In this document: piece after piece, positions 43,134-52,550 of the stretch | Position numbering within the stretch: the first letter of the stretch is position 1 | Layout of the letters: every line of letters starts with the position of its first letter | Origin: Phaeobacter bryozoorum | Lineage (GTDB): Bacteria > Pseudomonadota > Alphaproteobacteria > Rhodobacterales > Rhodobacteraceae | NCBI RefSeq assembly: GCF_041893525.1 | Contig: NZ_CP169068.1 | Reading direction: 5' to 3' (one strand) | DNA: 64,000 bases | Translations under genes and position numbers: made by a program | The notes under the pieces: model-generated | Database searches by the model: none | Seen by the model: only the letters and a program-made list of their open reading frames with translations | Told to the model about the DNA's origin: nothing

Positions 43134-44051
43134 TTAATTTTCAGATATAAACCGATACCCGCTGCTAACAGTATCGACACGACCCACGCCACCATTCGGT
43201 AGGTGATACCCTACAACCATCAGCTGCTCAGATGACAGCCGCTGCAACAGCTTTTGCCGCACCCTGGCCGCGGCGACCGGGAGTTGATCGGATGCGATTT
43301 CCCAGCCCGGCTCGGAGAAGCTGACATGTGCATTGGTGATCGCATCACCCAGCACCATCACGTTATCCGTCCCACCTGAAATTTCAAACGACATATGGCC
43401 GGGTGAATGGCCAAAGGTCGCGTGTGCAGCAACACCCGGCAGGATCTCGGCGCCATCATCGAACAGGGTGATACCATCGGCAAGGATCTCCAGACGTCGG
43501 CGTGCGCCAACCGCCATGGACTCACGCGCCGCTCCGATTGACCCCACGGTTGCAGGATCAAACCAGTAGTCCCATTCCTTGCGCCCCATCATATGTTGAG
43601 CGTTGCTAAAGAGCGGTTCGTCGAAATCATCCAGAACGCCCCAGAGATGGTCAGGATGGCAATGCGTGAACACCACATGCGTGACATCCTCCGGGCTGAT
43701 CCCCACGGCAGCTAGCGCATCGGGCAGCTGTCCAGTCCCATCCTGAAAGGCGGGCCCCGCACCGGTATCAAACAGAATGATGTGATCCTTGTCGCGCAAC
43801 AGCGTGACATTCACCTCCGGTGTGAGCGGCTCATCAGGAGAAATCCCATGCTCCGCAAGGACACGCGCAAGCGCAGATGGCTCCAGATCCCCATACAGAA
43901 AAGAGGGTGGCAACTGCATTCGACCATCTGAAAGGCTGAGCAGCTCCGCTGCGCCGAGCGACACTCTGGTTTCCGCCCAAACACGCCCGAAGGGCACCAG
44001 CGCGAGCCCGGCCCCCAACCCCTGCACAAAATGCCGTCTTGTTACTGCCAT
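43134..44051 (-). CDS. Metallo-beta-lactamase-fold hydrolase, Tat-exported
   Basis: A 305-residue protein with a twin-arginine signal (TRRHFVQGLGAGLALVPFG, cut near VWAE) and the fold's motifs: FDTGAGPAF near residue 96, VFTHCHPDHLWG near 128 (HxHxDH), HSPGHMSFEISG near 213 and a late GYHLP. So it is a periplasmic zinc hydrolase, probably a lactonase or thioesterase type. AGAGGGAG precedes the ATG. It lies alone, upstream of a frameshifted regulator of the SARP type, with no clear link. Confidence 0.88.
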   Translation of the reverse strand: MAVTRRHFVQGLGAGLALVPFGRVWAETRVSLGAAELLSLSDGRMQLPPSFLYGDLEPSALARVLAEHGISPDEPLTPEVNVTLLRDKDHIILFDTGAGPAFQDGTGQLPDALAAVGISPEDVTHVVFTHCHPDHLWGVLDDFDEPLFSNAQHMMGRKEWDYWFDPATVGSIGAARESMAVGARRRLEILADGITLFDDGAEILPGVAAHATFGHSPGHMSFEISGGTDNVMVLGDAITNAHVSFSEPGWEIASDQLPVAAARVRQKLLQRLSSEQLMVVGYHLPNGGVGRVDTVSSGYRFISEN

Positions 44052-44145
44052 GGTTCAACTCCCTCTTCCGCAAGAGTAATAATATTCAAATATGTGCATA
44101 AAATGAAGCCCAATACGCCGGATAGAGGGCCTGACCCAAGAATAG

Positions 44146-44178
44146 CAAAAACCGACAGATAGAAACCTGTCGGCTTTT
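44146..44178 (-). terminator. Terminator after the liv operon
   Basis: On the minus strand AGCCGACAG and CTGTCGGTT flank an 8-base loop (a 9-bp stem) followed by TTTTT. It lies 25 bases beyond the stop of the substrate-binding gene, closing the livHMGF operon. Confidence 0.82.
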
Positions 44179-44202
44179 CCTTTTTGTTTTCGAGGCGGTC
44201 GC

Positions 44203-45364
44203 CTATTTCCGGCTCAGCTCTTTCCAGACGCCATTCTCTACCACCGAGATGACAATGACATCGGCGCCCCTATGGTCATCCGGCCCATAGGTGATCTGGG
44301 TATCGGTCAAGGCATCAAAGAAATCGAGGCTTTCCATCCCCTTGATAAAGCTTTCATGAGCCAGATCGGGGCCTGCGGCCTCCAGCGCATTCACCACGGT
44401 ATTGGCTGCACTATACCCGAGCATGGCAAAGCCACCGGCGGGCTGGCCGAACTTTGCTTCGTAATCCGCCATAAACTTCGCCGGAACGTCGTCCTCAGCC
44501 CGCGCGATCAGGTCAGCCCAGCCAGCCGCAGCATAGAGCCCCTCCGTTACGCCGCCGGGCACCGCCGCCACCACCTCAAGAAAACCGGCGGAGGTGTTGA
44601 GGAATTTCGCCTCGGTCCAGCCCAGCTTCTTGGCGGTGCCAACCACGGTAATCCCCTGCCGCACGCCAAGAGCCATGGTGATGATATCGCATCCTTCGGA
44701 CTTCAGCTTCGTCAGCGAACCGACAAAGTCCAGCTCATCCGGCTTATGGGTCGTCTCGGCAGCGAAACTCAGCCCTAGTTCGGCAGCAACATCCTGGCTG
44801 CCCTCCTTGATCTCCTTGCCGAAATCCGACGGGATATACATCGAGCAGACTTCTTTCGCATCGAATTCTTCCGCCAGATAGGTCACACCGGCGCGGACCT
44901 GATCGTAATAGCTGGAAAACCCGATGAACTTATTGTCGATCGGCTCCTGCAACATCTGACGCGCAGCTGTCAGCGGGCTGATATTGGGAATGCCTTTCGG
45001 ATCCAGCAATTTGAACCCTGCGATATTCATGGGCGTTCCCAACGACAGGAGCATTGCAAAGACCTGATCGCGATTCAGAAGCTTATTGTAGCCCTGCATG
45101 GCCCGCGGAATCTGATAGCCATTGTCTTCGACCACGAAACGAATTTGGCGGCCGTGAATGCCGCCATTGGCATTGGCCTCGTCAAACCGCAAATTGGCGC
45201 CGTTTACGGCCAGGCACACCAACAGCGGCAAATATTCCACTCAGGTCATTGACCGAGCCGAGCACAATTTCACTGTCGCTCACTCCTTGGGTCTGCGCCA
45301 TCGCCTGAGGCGCAAGCCCCGCCGCCAGTGCGGCCCCGATAAAGCCCGCTGTCCATCTCTTCAT
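44203..45364 (-). pseudogene. Liv-type ABC substrate-binding protein, interrupted by a frameshift
   Basis: Periplasmic Leu/Ile/Val-type binding protein. The first frame, from ATG 45364, has the signal peptide (KRWTAGFIGAALAAGLAPQA) and continues SDSEIVLGSVNDLSGIFAAVGVP before going out of frame; the second resumes as VNGANLRFDEANANGGIHGR and continues through FSSYYDQVRAGVTYLAEEFD, QPAGGFAMLGYSAANTVVNA to the end. One extra base in the GGCCAGG region at 45208-45214 (plus strand) explains the break; deletion of one base gives GVPAVNGANLRF. About 386 residues when joined. It is the last gene of the livHMGF-ligase operon. It may be a sequencing indel. Confidence 0.85.
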
Positions 45365-45409
45365 CTGCGCTTACTCCCTTGTGTCCCCCGGCGCGGATGC
45401 GCCTGTTTG

Positions 45410-47353
45410 TCAGTACATCTGGTCGATCAGGTTCTTGTGCTTTTTCTCCACCAGCCCACGTTTCAACTTCATGGTCGCGGTCAGCTCGTCATCCTCGGCC
45501 GTGAGCAGAACGTTGATCAGACGGAAATCCTTGATCTGCTCGACACGCGCGAAATCACGGTTGACCGCATCGACCTCACCCCGGATCAGATCAACCACCG
45601 GTTCCGCAGCACAGAGCGAGGCAAAATCACTAAACGGGATTTTCCGATCCTGCGCAAATTTCTCGACGTTTTCCTGATCAATCATGATCAGGCAGGTCAG
45701 GAATTTGCGCCGGTCACCGATCACCACTGCGTCGGAAATATAGTGGCTGAACTTTAACCGGCTTTCGATTTCAGCCGGTGTGATATTCTTGCCGCCAGCG
45801 GTGATAATGATGTCCTTGATCCGCCCGGTGATGGTCAGGAACCCATCTTCGTCCAGCCGCCCGACATCGCCAGTGCGCAGCCAGCCGTCCTCGGTATAGG
45901 TCTCAGCCGTTTTTTCAGGCTTGCGCCAATATCCCTGGAAATTGTTGAGCCCCCAGAGCTGAATTTCCCCATCCACCGCGATACGAATATCAACGCCCGG
46001 CACGGCCTGGCCAACAGTGCCCGGCCGATGCGACAACACCCGGTTTGCCGCGGTAAGTCCTGCGTTTTCGGTCATCCCGTAGCCCTCGATCAGCGGCACG
46101 CCAATCGACCAATACCAACGCAGCAATTCAGGCGAAATCGGTGCCGCCCCGGTGCCGCCCCGGCGCAGCCGGTCCAGCCCTAGCATTCGGCGCAGATTAC
46201 GCAGAACCAGCATGTCCCAGATCCGATAGCGCAGGGCGATACCCGCAGGGACGGGTTTTGCGGCCAGCACATACTCGGCCCGCGCAGCCCCCGCAGCGAC
46301 CGCCCGACCAAAGGCCCAGCGCCCCAGCCAGGTCGCCTCCTGCGCCAGGACCAGAACGCGGGAATAGACTTTTTCCCAGACACGCGGCACCGCAAAGAAG
46401 GTGGCCGGCGACACTTCCTGCATATTGTCGAAAACGGTTTCCGGGCTTTCGGCGAAATTGACCGTACTGCCGGCCGCCATTGGCAGGTAGACGGAGACGT
46501 TGCGCTCAAGGATATGGCAGAGCGGCAGGAAACAGAGCTGCTCATCCGTGGCGTAGCATTCCAGTGCACGCGCGCCTGACTCCATCGTCGCGAGGATGTT
46601 TTCGTGACTCAACATGGCGCCCTTGGGCAGGCCAGTGGTACCCGACGTATAGATGAGCAGCGCGGTTTCATCTGGCCGCGACCGGGCCACCGCGTCCTCG
46701 AAAGCGGTTGGATTTGCCATCTTGAAGGCCGCGCCCTGATCATAAAGCTGATCGAGAAACAGGCATCTGTCATGCTCCAGATCATGCAGCCCGTCGCGCT
46801 CCAGAATGATAACCCAGCGCAGATGCGGGACCTCGGCTTCGATCTCCAGGAACTTGTCCAGCTGCTCGTCGTTTTCTACCACCAGAAACCGGCTGCCGCT
46901 GTCATTGATCAAATAGGCCAGCTGCTGGGCGGAATCTGTCGTATAGACGCCAGACGCAATGGCCCCGGCGCCCTGGATGCCCATATCGAGATAGAGCCAT
47001 TCCTTGCGGTCTTCGCTCAGGATCGAAACAACTTCACCTCGCTCAAGCCCCAGCGCCATCAGGCCCAGGCCGATCTTTTCCGCATGGTCCCAGTAGTCCT
47101 GCCAGGAATAGGCCTTCCAGATGCCCATATCTTTTTCGCGATGAGCCGTCCGTTTGCCCAGTTGATGACAGCGCAGCGAAAACAATTTTGCCACGGTATC
47201 GCAGCCATCGACCATGACGGGCCGCTGCCCCGGCGTGGCATTGTAGCTGGCGCCGTTCAGTTCAACCTGAGGAAGCGGGGCCGCATCGCCGCCCGCCTGT
47301 GTTGTTATGTCTGCCGCCGACGCTGTCTGTGTCACCGCTGTCCTCGCATCCAT
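45410..47353 (-). CDS. AMP-forming acyl-CoA synthetase (long-chain type)
   Basis: A 647-residue ligase that activates a carboxylic acid with ATP and CoA. ALLIYTSGTTGLPKGAMLSH near residue 233 is the P-loop; FLPLCHILERNVSVYLPMAAG, GTGAAPISPELLRWYWSIG and IEGYGMTENAG are all present, then TGDVGRLDEDGFLTITGRIK near 510 and IITAGGKNITPAEIESRLKF. The relation is to bacterial long-chain acyl-CoA synthetases (FAA1/FadD-like), about 620-650 residues. It is embedded in the liv operon between livF and the binding protein, suggesting it activates the transported acid. Substrate not derivable from sequence. Confidence 0.93.
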   Translation of the reverse strand: MDARTAVTQTASAADITTQAGGDAAPLPQVELNGASYNATPGQRPVMVDGCDTVAKLFSLRCHQLGKRTAHREKDMGIWKAYSWQDYWDHAEKIGLGLMALGLERGEVVSILSEDRKEWLYLDMGIQGAGAIASGVYTTDSAQQLAYLINDSGSRFLVVENDEQLDKFLEIEAEVPHLRWVIILERDGLHDLEHDRCLFLDQLYDQGAAFKMANPTAFEDAVARSRPDETALLIYTSGTTGLPKGAMLSHENILATMESGARALECYATDEQLCFLPLCHILERNVSVYLPMAAGSTVNFAESPETVFDNMQEVSPATFFAVPRVWEKVYSRVLVLAQEATWLGRWAFGRAVAAGAARAEYVLAAKPVPAGIALRYRIWDMLVLRNLRRMLGLDRLRRGGTGAAPISPELLRWYWSIGVPLIEGYGMTENAGLTAANRVLSHRPGTVGQAVPGVDIRIAVDGEIQLWGLNNFQGYWRKPEKTAETYTEDGWLRTGDVGRLDEDGFLTITGRIKDIIITAGGKNITPAEIESRLKFSHYISDAVVIGDRRKFLTCLIMIDQENVEKFAQDRKIPFSDFASLCAAEPVVDLIRGEVDAVNRDFARVEQIKDFRLINVLLTAEDDELTATMKLKRGLVEKKHKNLIDQMY

Positions 47354-47384
47354 TCAGGTCCCTAGTTGATCTCAGTCGCGCCGA

Positions 47385-48158
47385 TCAGCGCCATGTCTTC
47401 TTGCGCTTCCAGCGTTTCTCGCTGCGCTGCCCGGCCTCCTGATGGCCGAGGTAAAACGCTTTGATATCCTCGCTGTCCATCAGCCGGTCGGCGCTGCCAT
47501 CCATGACGATACGCCCGATTTCCATGACATAGCCGACATGCGCCAACTCCAGCGCGATCCGCGCGTTCTGTTCCACCAGCATCATGGTCACCCCCTCATC
47601 GCGGTTCAGCCGCTTCAGGATGCCAAAGATTTCCTGTACCAGCAGTGGCGACAGGCCAAGGCTTGGTTCATCCAGAAGCATGATGCGCGGACGGAGCATC
47701 AACCCACGCCCGATCGCCAGCATCTGCTGCTGACCGCCTGACAGTGTGCCAGCCTCCTGATGGCGCCGCTCAGCCAGGATGGGGAAATAGTCAAACACCA
47801 TCTGGCGGTCGCGCTCGATCTCGGCCTGATCACGGCGGGTATAGGCCCCGAGGGTCAGGTTTTCGTCAACGCTGAGCAACGGAAAGACCTCGCGCCCCTC
47901 GGGCACATGTACGATGCCCCGGCGGACGATCCGATGCGGTTCCTCACCTTGGATTTCTTCGCCGTCGAAGCTGACCGTGCCCTTCTCAGGATCCATGATA
48001 CCCGAAATCGTCTTCAGCAGGGTAGATTTTCCAGCGCCATTGGCGCCCAGAACCGTGACGATCTGCCCGGCCTGAACCGATAGCGAAACACCGCGAATGG
48101 CCATGATCGGCCCGTAGAAACTCTCAAGATTGCGAATGTCCAGCAAGGCCGCGCCCAT
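47385..48158 (-). CDS. livF: Branched-chain-type ABC importer ATPase LivF
   Basis: A 257-residue ATPase: Walker A LGANGAGKSTLLKTISG near residue 36, signature TLSGGQQQMLAIGRGLMLRP near 140, Walker B MLLDEPSLGLSPLLVQEIF, and the MLVEQNARIALELAHVGYV stretch typical of LivF. The start is ATG 48158, within a TGATG overlap with livG; the GTG at 48161 is less likely. Partner of LivG, LivM and LivH. The acyl-CoA ligase gene follows. Confidence 0.94.
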   Translation of the reverse strand: MGAALLDIRNLESFYGPIMAIRGVSLSVQAGQIVTVLGANGAGKSTLLKTISGIMDPEKGTVSFDGEEIQGEEPHRIVRRGIVHVPEGREVFPLLSVDENLTLGAYTRRDQAEIERDRQMVFDYFPILAERRHQEAGTLSGGQQQMLAIGRGLMLRPRIMLLDEPSLGLSPLLVQEIFGILKRLNRDEGVTMMLVEQNARIALELAHVGYVMEIGRIVMDGSADRLMDSEDIKAFYLGHQEAGQRSEKRWKRKKTWR

Positions 48159-48925
48159 CACACCGCCCCCGCGCCCAGATAGGCTTCGATAACAGCCGGG
48201 TCGGCCTGCACTTCAGCCGGGGTGCCTTCGGCCAGTTTCGCGCCATCGGCGAGGGCCAGAACCCGGTCCGACACGCTGGACACCAGACCCATGTCGTGTT
48301 CCACCATCAGGACAGTGATCCCCATCTGTTTGCGGATATCGTCGATCCACCAGCGCATATCCTGGGTTTCCTCCACCGACAGGCCGGAGGCGGGTTCATC
48401 CAACAACAAAAGCCGCGGCCCCGAGGCCAATGCACGGCCAAGCTCGACAACCTTGCGGATGCCATAGGGCAACCCGGCAATCATCTTGTTGCGGTAGGCT
48501 TGCAGATCCAGGAAATCGATGACCTCCTCAACAGCAGCCCGGTGCAACCGTTCCTCGCGCCGGACACGTGGCGCAAAAAACAGCTCTTCAATCAGGGTAG
48601 TGCGCCGATGACGATGCCGACCGACCAGCAGGTTCTGCAGCACCGTCGCATGATCGAACAACTCGATATTCTGAAACGTCCGCGCAATGCCCAGATCCGC
48701 CACCGCATCCGCGTTGCACTGCAACAGGTCACGCCCATCAAAGCGGAACTGGCCGGAATGTGGTTGGTAGAACCTGGAAATCAGGTTGAATACGGTGGAC
48801 TTCCCCGCCCCATTTGGCCCGACGATGGCATAGACCTCACCTTCCTCAACCGAGAAGCTGAGATCATTCACCGCCACAACGCCACCGAATTTCAACGTGG
48901 CATGTTCAATCTCCAACAGGCTCAT
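48158..48925 (-). CDS. livG: Branched-chain-type ABC importer ATPase LivG
   Basis: A 255-residue ATPase: Walker A VGPNGAGKSTVFNLISRF near residue 36, IARTFQNIELFDHATVLQNL (Q-loop), a signature replaced by IRKVVELGRALASGPRLLLL (LivG often has a degenerate PYGxxRxxE pattern, here GLPYGIRKVVELG) and DEPASGLSVEETQDMRWWI. The ending VIEAYLGAGAV is typical of LivG. It overlaps livM by 4 bases and livF by one codon. Confidence 0.94.
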   Translation of the reverse strand: MSLLEIEHATLKFGGVVAVNDLSFSVEEGEVYAIVGPNGAGKSTVFNLISRFYQPHSGQFRFDGRDLLQCNADAVADLGIARTFQNIELFDHATVLQNLLVGRHRHRRTTLIEELFFAPRVRREERLHRAAVEEVIDFLDLQAYRNKMIAGLPYGIRKVVELGRALASGPRLLLLDEPASGLSVEETQDMRWWIDDIRKQMGITVLMVEHDMGLVSSVSDRVLALADGAKLAEGTPAEVQADPAVIEAYLGAGAV

Positions 48926-50007
48926 CTGAGGCGCTCCGTCTTGAGATAGGATTTCTGACGCCGGAACATATCCTTGCGTGCGAAGGGGAACAGCTCAAAC
49001 CAGATGCAAATCTTCAGCCAGCGTCCATAGAGGCCCATCGGCTCAAACAGAATGAACAGGATCAGGATCATGCCAAAGACGCCGGTTTCCAGACCCGGAA
49101 TGGCAACCCCGCTGCCCAGCACGCTGTCTTTCAGGATCGACAGCCCCTGCGGCAGAAAGGCGACCACCACCGCGCCAAAAAACGCGCCATGTATTGATCC
49201 CAGCCCGCCAATCACGATCATCATCAGCAGCGTAATCGAGATCACCAGAGAGAAGGTCTCATTGTTAAAGGCACCGGCGTAATAGCCCATCAGCGCCCCG
49301 GCCCAACCGGTGATCATGCAGCTTAGCCCAAAGGCGGTTGCCTTGGTCCGGGCGATATGTACGCCCATCGCGGTGGCGCTGACTTCACTGTCGCGCACCG
49401 CTGCAAAGGCCCGGCCAAGCGGTGACCGTAATAGATTGCGGTAAAACAGCGTTGAAATCACCGTGACACCAAGAACCAGATAGTAAAAGCGCACCGGCAT
49501 GGTCCAGCGTTCAATCTCGATCCCAAATAAACGGATCACGTCAGGAAATTTGCCCGACACACCACCGGTCCAGGGTTCAAGCAGAACGATGATGTCATCG
49601 GCCAGTATCGACAGGGCAATGGTAGCAATCGCCAGATAGATCCCGTGCAATCGCAGGGCCGGAATGGCGATGATGGCCCCAACAACCCCGGTCAGGACCC
49701 CTGCCAGCGGGAACGCCAGAACAAAGGGCACCCCCTGTTCAATCAGGATGGTATTGGCATAGCAGCCAATCGCCAGAAACGCAGCATGGCCAAGGCTGGC
49801 CTGTCCCGTCTGGCCGGTCAGCAGCATCAGCCCCAGCCCGGCAATCGCCCAGATCAGAACATTGGTGACCTCGCCGATGTAGAATTCGTTGATCAGCAGT
49901 GGCAAAGCCAGCGCCAGCACAATCAACGCACCATAAACCAGCAGGCTATGACGGTCAGGAAACAGGCGGATGTCGTGGTCGTAGCTGGTTTTGAACTGAA
50001 TCCGCAT
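48922..50007 (-). CDS. livM: Branched-chain-type ABC importer permease LivM
   Basis: A 361-residue permease with about ten helices: VYGALIVLALALPLLINEFY first, and LLTGQTGQASLGHAAFLAIG is the conserved block. The PLGRAFAAVRDSEVSATAMG coupling-loop region near residue 190 and GGLGSIHGAFFGAVVVAFLP near 260 match LivM. I start it at ATG 50007 (MRIQFKTSYDHD); the longer frame upstream to 50130 overlaps livH. Transcribed after livH by 4 bases. Confidence 0.93.
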   Translation of the reverse strand: MRIQFKTSYDHDIRLFPDRHSLLVYGALIVLALALPLLINEFYIGEVTNVLIWAIAGLGLMLLTGQTGQASLGHAAFLAIGCYANTILIEQGVPFVLAFPLAGVLTGVVGAIIAIPALRLHGIYLAIATIALSILADDIIVLLEPWTGGVSGKFPDVIRLFGIEIERWTMPVRFYYLVLGVTVISTLFYRNLLRSPLGRAFAAVRDSEVSATAMGVHIARTKATAFGLSCMITGWAGALMGYYAGAFNNETFSLVISITLLMMIVIGGLGSIHGAFFGAVVVAFLPQGLSILKDSVLGSGVAIPGLETGVFGMILILFILFEPMGLYGRWLKICIWFELFPFARKDMFRRQKSYLKTERLR

Positions 50008-50011
50008 CGCC

Positions 50012-50887
50012 TTATACCTTCTTTGTGCGCACTTGGCTGAACAGACCATGCGGACGGAAGACCAGCACCGCCAGCAACAGCACGTAAGGGGCAATCTGCG
50101 AATAGCCAGCCGCCAGGTAACGCGCGGCAAAAGGTTCGATAACGCCGACGATCAACCCGCCCGCCAACGCACCCGGAAGCGAGCCGAAGCCACCGATCAC
50201 CGCCGCAGCAAAGGCCTTGATGCCCAGCAGCCCGGCATTTGGATCAATCGCGCCCTTCGACGCAAAGAGGATGCCCGCAACAGCCGCCGTCGCTCCCGAG
50301 AGCCCCCAGATGAGCCCCTGCACCCGCCTGACCGGAATGCCCATGAAATAGGCCGCCATCTGGTTTTGGCTGGCCGCCTGCATGGCCAGACCCAGCTTGG
50401 TGCGCTGAAAGAACTGGTAGAGCGACCAGGTCAACAGCACCGTGACAACAATCACCGCTATATCGGCCAGCCCCAGAACGACGCCGGCAAGCTGTACATC
50501 TCCCAGCGCCAGCGGACTCTCAAGCGTCTGTGGCTCATGGCCCCAGATCGCACCGGCAAAGAAGCGGATGACAAAGCCCAGCGCGATCGTCAGGATGACA
50601 ACCGCCGTCTGGTTCTGCCCAAAGAGATGACGCAGGATCAGCAGGTCAAGCAGATACCCAAGCCCGGCCATGATTGCGATCGACAGCGGTGCCGCGACCC
50701 AGAAGGGTAAGTCCAGATATTCAGCATTGGTCAGTCCCAGCGTAACGAAGGCGCCAAGCATCATGAAATCGCCCTGAGCGAAATTGACCGCCTCGGTCGC
50801 CTTGTAGATCAACACGAAGCCAAGCGCGATCAGACCGTAAACACAGCCGTTCGCGAGCCCGCTGACCAGCAGCTGCACTCCGTCCAA
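50012..50887 (-). CDS. livH: Branched-chain-type ABC importer permease LivH
   Basis: A 291-residue permease: VQLLVSGLANGCVYGLIALG is the conserved start, AVNFAQGDFMMLGAFV and the RTKLGLAMQAASQNQMAAYF loop and the C-terminal GGFGSLPGALAGGLIVGVIE are typical. I choose TTG at 50887 because GGGGGAGG lies 6 bases upstream and the protein then begins MDGVQLLVSG like other LivH; a GTG at 50902 would put the ribosome-binding site inside the gene. First gene of the liv operon; divergent promoter to the right is shared with none, as pcaQ reads in the same direction. Confidence 0.93.
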   Translation of the reverse strand: MDGVQLLVSGLANGCVYGLIALGFVLIYKATEAVNFAQGDFMMLGAFVTLGLTNAEYLDLPFWVAAPLSIAIMAGLGYLLDLLILRHLFGQNQTAVVILTIALGFVIRFFAGAIWGHEPQTLESPLALGDVQLAGVVLGLADIAVIVVTVLLTWSLYQFFQRTKLGLAMQAASQNQMAAYFMGIPVRRVQGLIWGLSGATAAVAGILFASKGAIDPNAGLLGIKAFAAAVIGGFGSLPGALAGGLIVGVIEPFAARYLAAGYSQIAPYVLLLAVLVFRPHGLFSQVRTKKV

Positions 50888-51138
50888 ATCGTCCTCCCCC
50901 ACCCGTTCAAGGCGGCTTTTCTTTTTGCGCAGGTCCTATGCGTTTCAGACCTCCTCAAGCCAAAACGCCGCTGCGATTAAACCCAGAGTAGAGAGGTTGA
51001 AATTCACCTGTCAATCCGCGCGACACTGCGTCAGCTCCAGAAAAACAGGCTACCGCATTCGAAAAATGCCTCTACCATTCGCGGCGCAATCTTGGGCCGA
51101 ACCGGTGCGCGAGGTGACCAGTCAGCCGCAGACGCTCT

Positions 51139-52038
51139 TTAGCGCAGCGCAAATCTCGCGGCCGCTGCCGACAAGCGGTGCTCACTCCGCAGGCAGAGCC
51201 CGACCGGCCCAAGAGTGCTGTCAGTGTCCAGCGGCAGCTCTACCAGGGCGCCGCTGGCGAGGTCAGATTTCACCACCCCATGGCTGATGATCCAGACCGC
51301 CTGATGTGCCAATGTGAACTGGCGCCCAAACGTCGACGAGACTGTTTCAATGGCGGCGTCAGGCATCGAAATGCCCTGTTCCAGGAACATGCGTTCAACC
51401 GAAGGGCGAATAATTGACTTCGGCGGCGGCATCAAAACCGGAAACGCGCCGAACAGCGCATAGGGGAGATCCTGCGGTGCCAGCTCCGTCAGCGGATGGC
51501 CCGGTGCGACGACCACGGTTACCCGCTCACGGAACAGCGGATCGAAATCCAGGCCCACCATATTTTCGGGTGCCGGTAGTCGCCCTACGACCACATCCAG
51601 CTCTCCGCGCCGCAACAGATCCAGCAGATGGTGATTGTCTCCCGACATGACGGAAAACCGGTTGCGCGCGCCCTGCGTCCAGATATTGGCCAGTGCCTCC
51701 GGGACAACGGTTGCCGAGACCGTCGGCAAAGCCCCAATCGCGACCTTGGATCCTGCGGCCTCGTCCATCCCACGTAGCAATTCGACACCGTCGCGTGTCA
51801 GGGCCAGACTGCGCCCCGCATAGTCCCTGAACATCTCACCATAGCTGGAGAGTCGAATGCCGCGACCGTGTTTCTCGACCAGAGGTTTATCGCAGACCGC
51901 TTCCAATTCGCGCAGCGCCCGCGTCACTGCCGGCTGGGTCATGCCCAGGCGCTCCGCCGCTTGGGTCACGCTCATCTTTCTGGCAACCTCGACAAAGACC
52001 TCCAGATGGCGGAGCTTCAGCTGAGATGAAAGGCGCAT
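51139..52038 (-). CDS. pcaQ: LysR-type activator of protocatechuate catabolism, PcaQ-like
   Basis: A 299-residue LysR regulator: helix-turn-helix MSVTQAAERLGMTQPAVTRA near residue 23, then the effector domain (VAIGALPTVSATVVPEALAN and VVVGRLPAPENMVGLDFDPL). The N-terminus RLSSQLKLRHLEVFVEVARK and its position divergent from pcaC are characteristic of PcaQ, which activates pca genes with beta-carboxy-cis,cis-muconate or gamma-carboxymuconolactone. I use ATG 52038; the upstream frame to 52086 adds a leader without support. Confidence 0.9.
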   Translation of the reverse strand: MRLSSQLKLRHLEVFVEVARKMSVTQAAERLGMTQPAVTRALRELEAVCDKPLVEKHGRGIRLSSYGEMFRDYAGRSLALTRDGVELLRGMDEAAGSKVAIGALPTVSATVVPEALANIWTQGARNRFSVMSGDNHHLLDLLRRGELDVVVGRLPAPENMVGLDFDPLFRERVTVVVAPGHPLTELAPQDLPYALFGAFPVLMPPPKSIIRPSVERMFLEQGISMPDAAIETVSSTFGRQFTLAHQAVWIISHGVVKSDLASGALVELPLDTDSTLGPVGLCLRSEHRLSAAAARFALR

Positions 52039-52124
52039 ATCATTTTCGACATAAAAATATCCACACAAGGGGATTATACAGACCATTTACGATATGAGAT
52101 AAGGGATAATCCATGGAGGAGCAT
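52039..52124. promoter_or_regulatory. pcaQ-pcaC divergent promoter region
   Basis: An 86-base AT-rich interval between divergent starts. It contains an inverted repeat GGATTAT (52071-52077) and ATAATCC (52106-52112) separated by 28 bases, but no clear copy of the PcaQ site known from other alphaproteobacteria. The GGAGGA at 52115-52120 is the pcaC ribosome-binding site. Confidence 0.5.
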
Positions 52125-52550
52125 ATGCACAAGCCGCAGTATGACGCAGGGATGAAGGTTCGTCGCGAGGTATTGGGCGAAGCCCATGTGGCCCGCGCAG
52201 ATGCTGCGACAACAGCGCTGGATGCGCCTTTCCAGTCCCTGATTACCGAAGCAGCCTGGGGGACAGTCTGGGCCTCTGAGCAGATCAGCCGACGCGAACG
52301 CTCGATGCTGACGCTGGCCCTTCTTGCGGCGCTCGGCAATTTCGATGAGATCCCGATGCACATACGCGCAACCGCAAATACCGGTGCAACGCCCGAAGAT
52401 ATTGCTGAAGTTTTCCAACATGTTGCCATCTACGCGGGGGTGCCGCGCGCCAATCATGCGCTGAAGCTCGCCAAGAGAACCTATGCCGAAATGGCCGCCG
52501 AAGAACGAGGCGACGCCCCCCCCGCAGGAGACAGCTGTGACGCCCCCTGA
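52125..52550 (+). CDS. pcaC: 4-carboxymuconolactone decarboxylase
   Basis: Decarboxylates gamma-carboxymuconolactone to beta-ketoadipate enol-lactone. The 141-residue protein is a carboxymuconolactone decarboxylase-domain protein: RRERSMLTLALLAALGNFDE near residue 60, MHIRATANTGATPEDIAEVF and QHVAIYAGVPRANHALKLAK match well. ATG 52125 sits 4 bases after GGAGGA; ATG 52113 would use up this site. The 3' end overlaps pcaH by 14 bases. Confidence 0.94.
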   Translation: MHKPQYDAGMKVRREVLGEAHVARADAATTALDAPFQSLITEAAWGTVWASEQISRRERSMLTLALLAALGNFDEIPMHIRATANTGATPEDIAEVFQHVAIYAGVPRANHALKLAKRTYAEMAAEERGDAPPAGDSCDAP

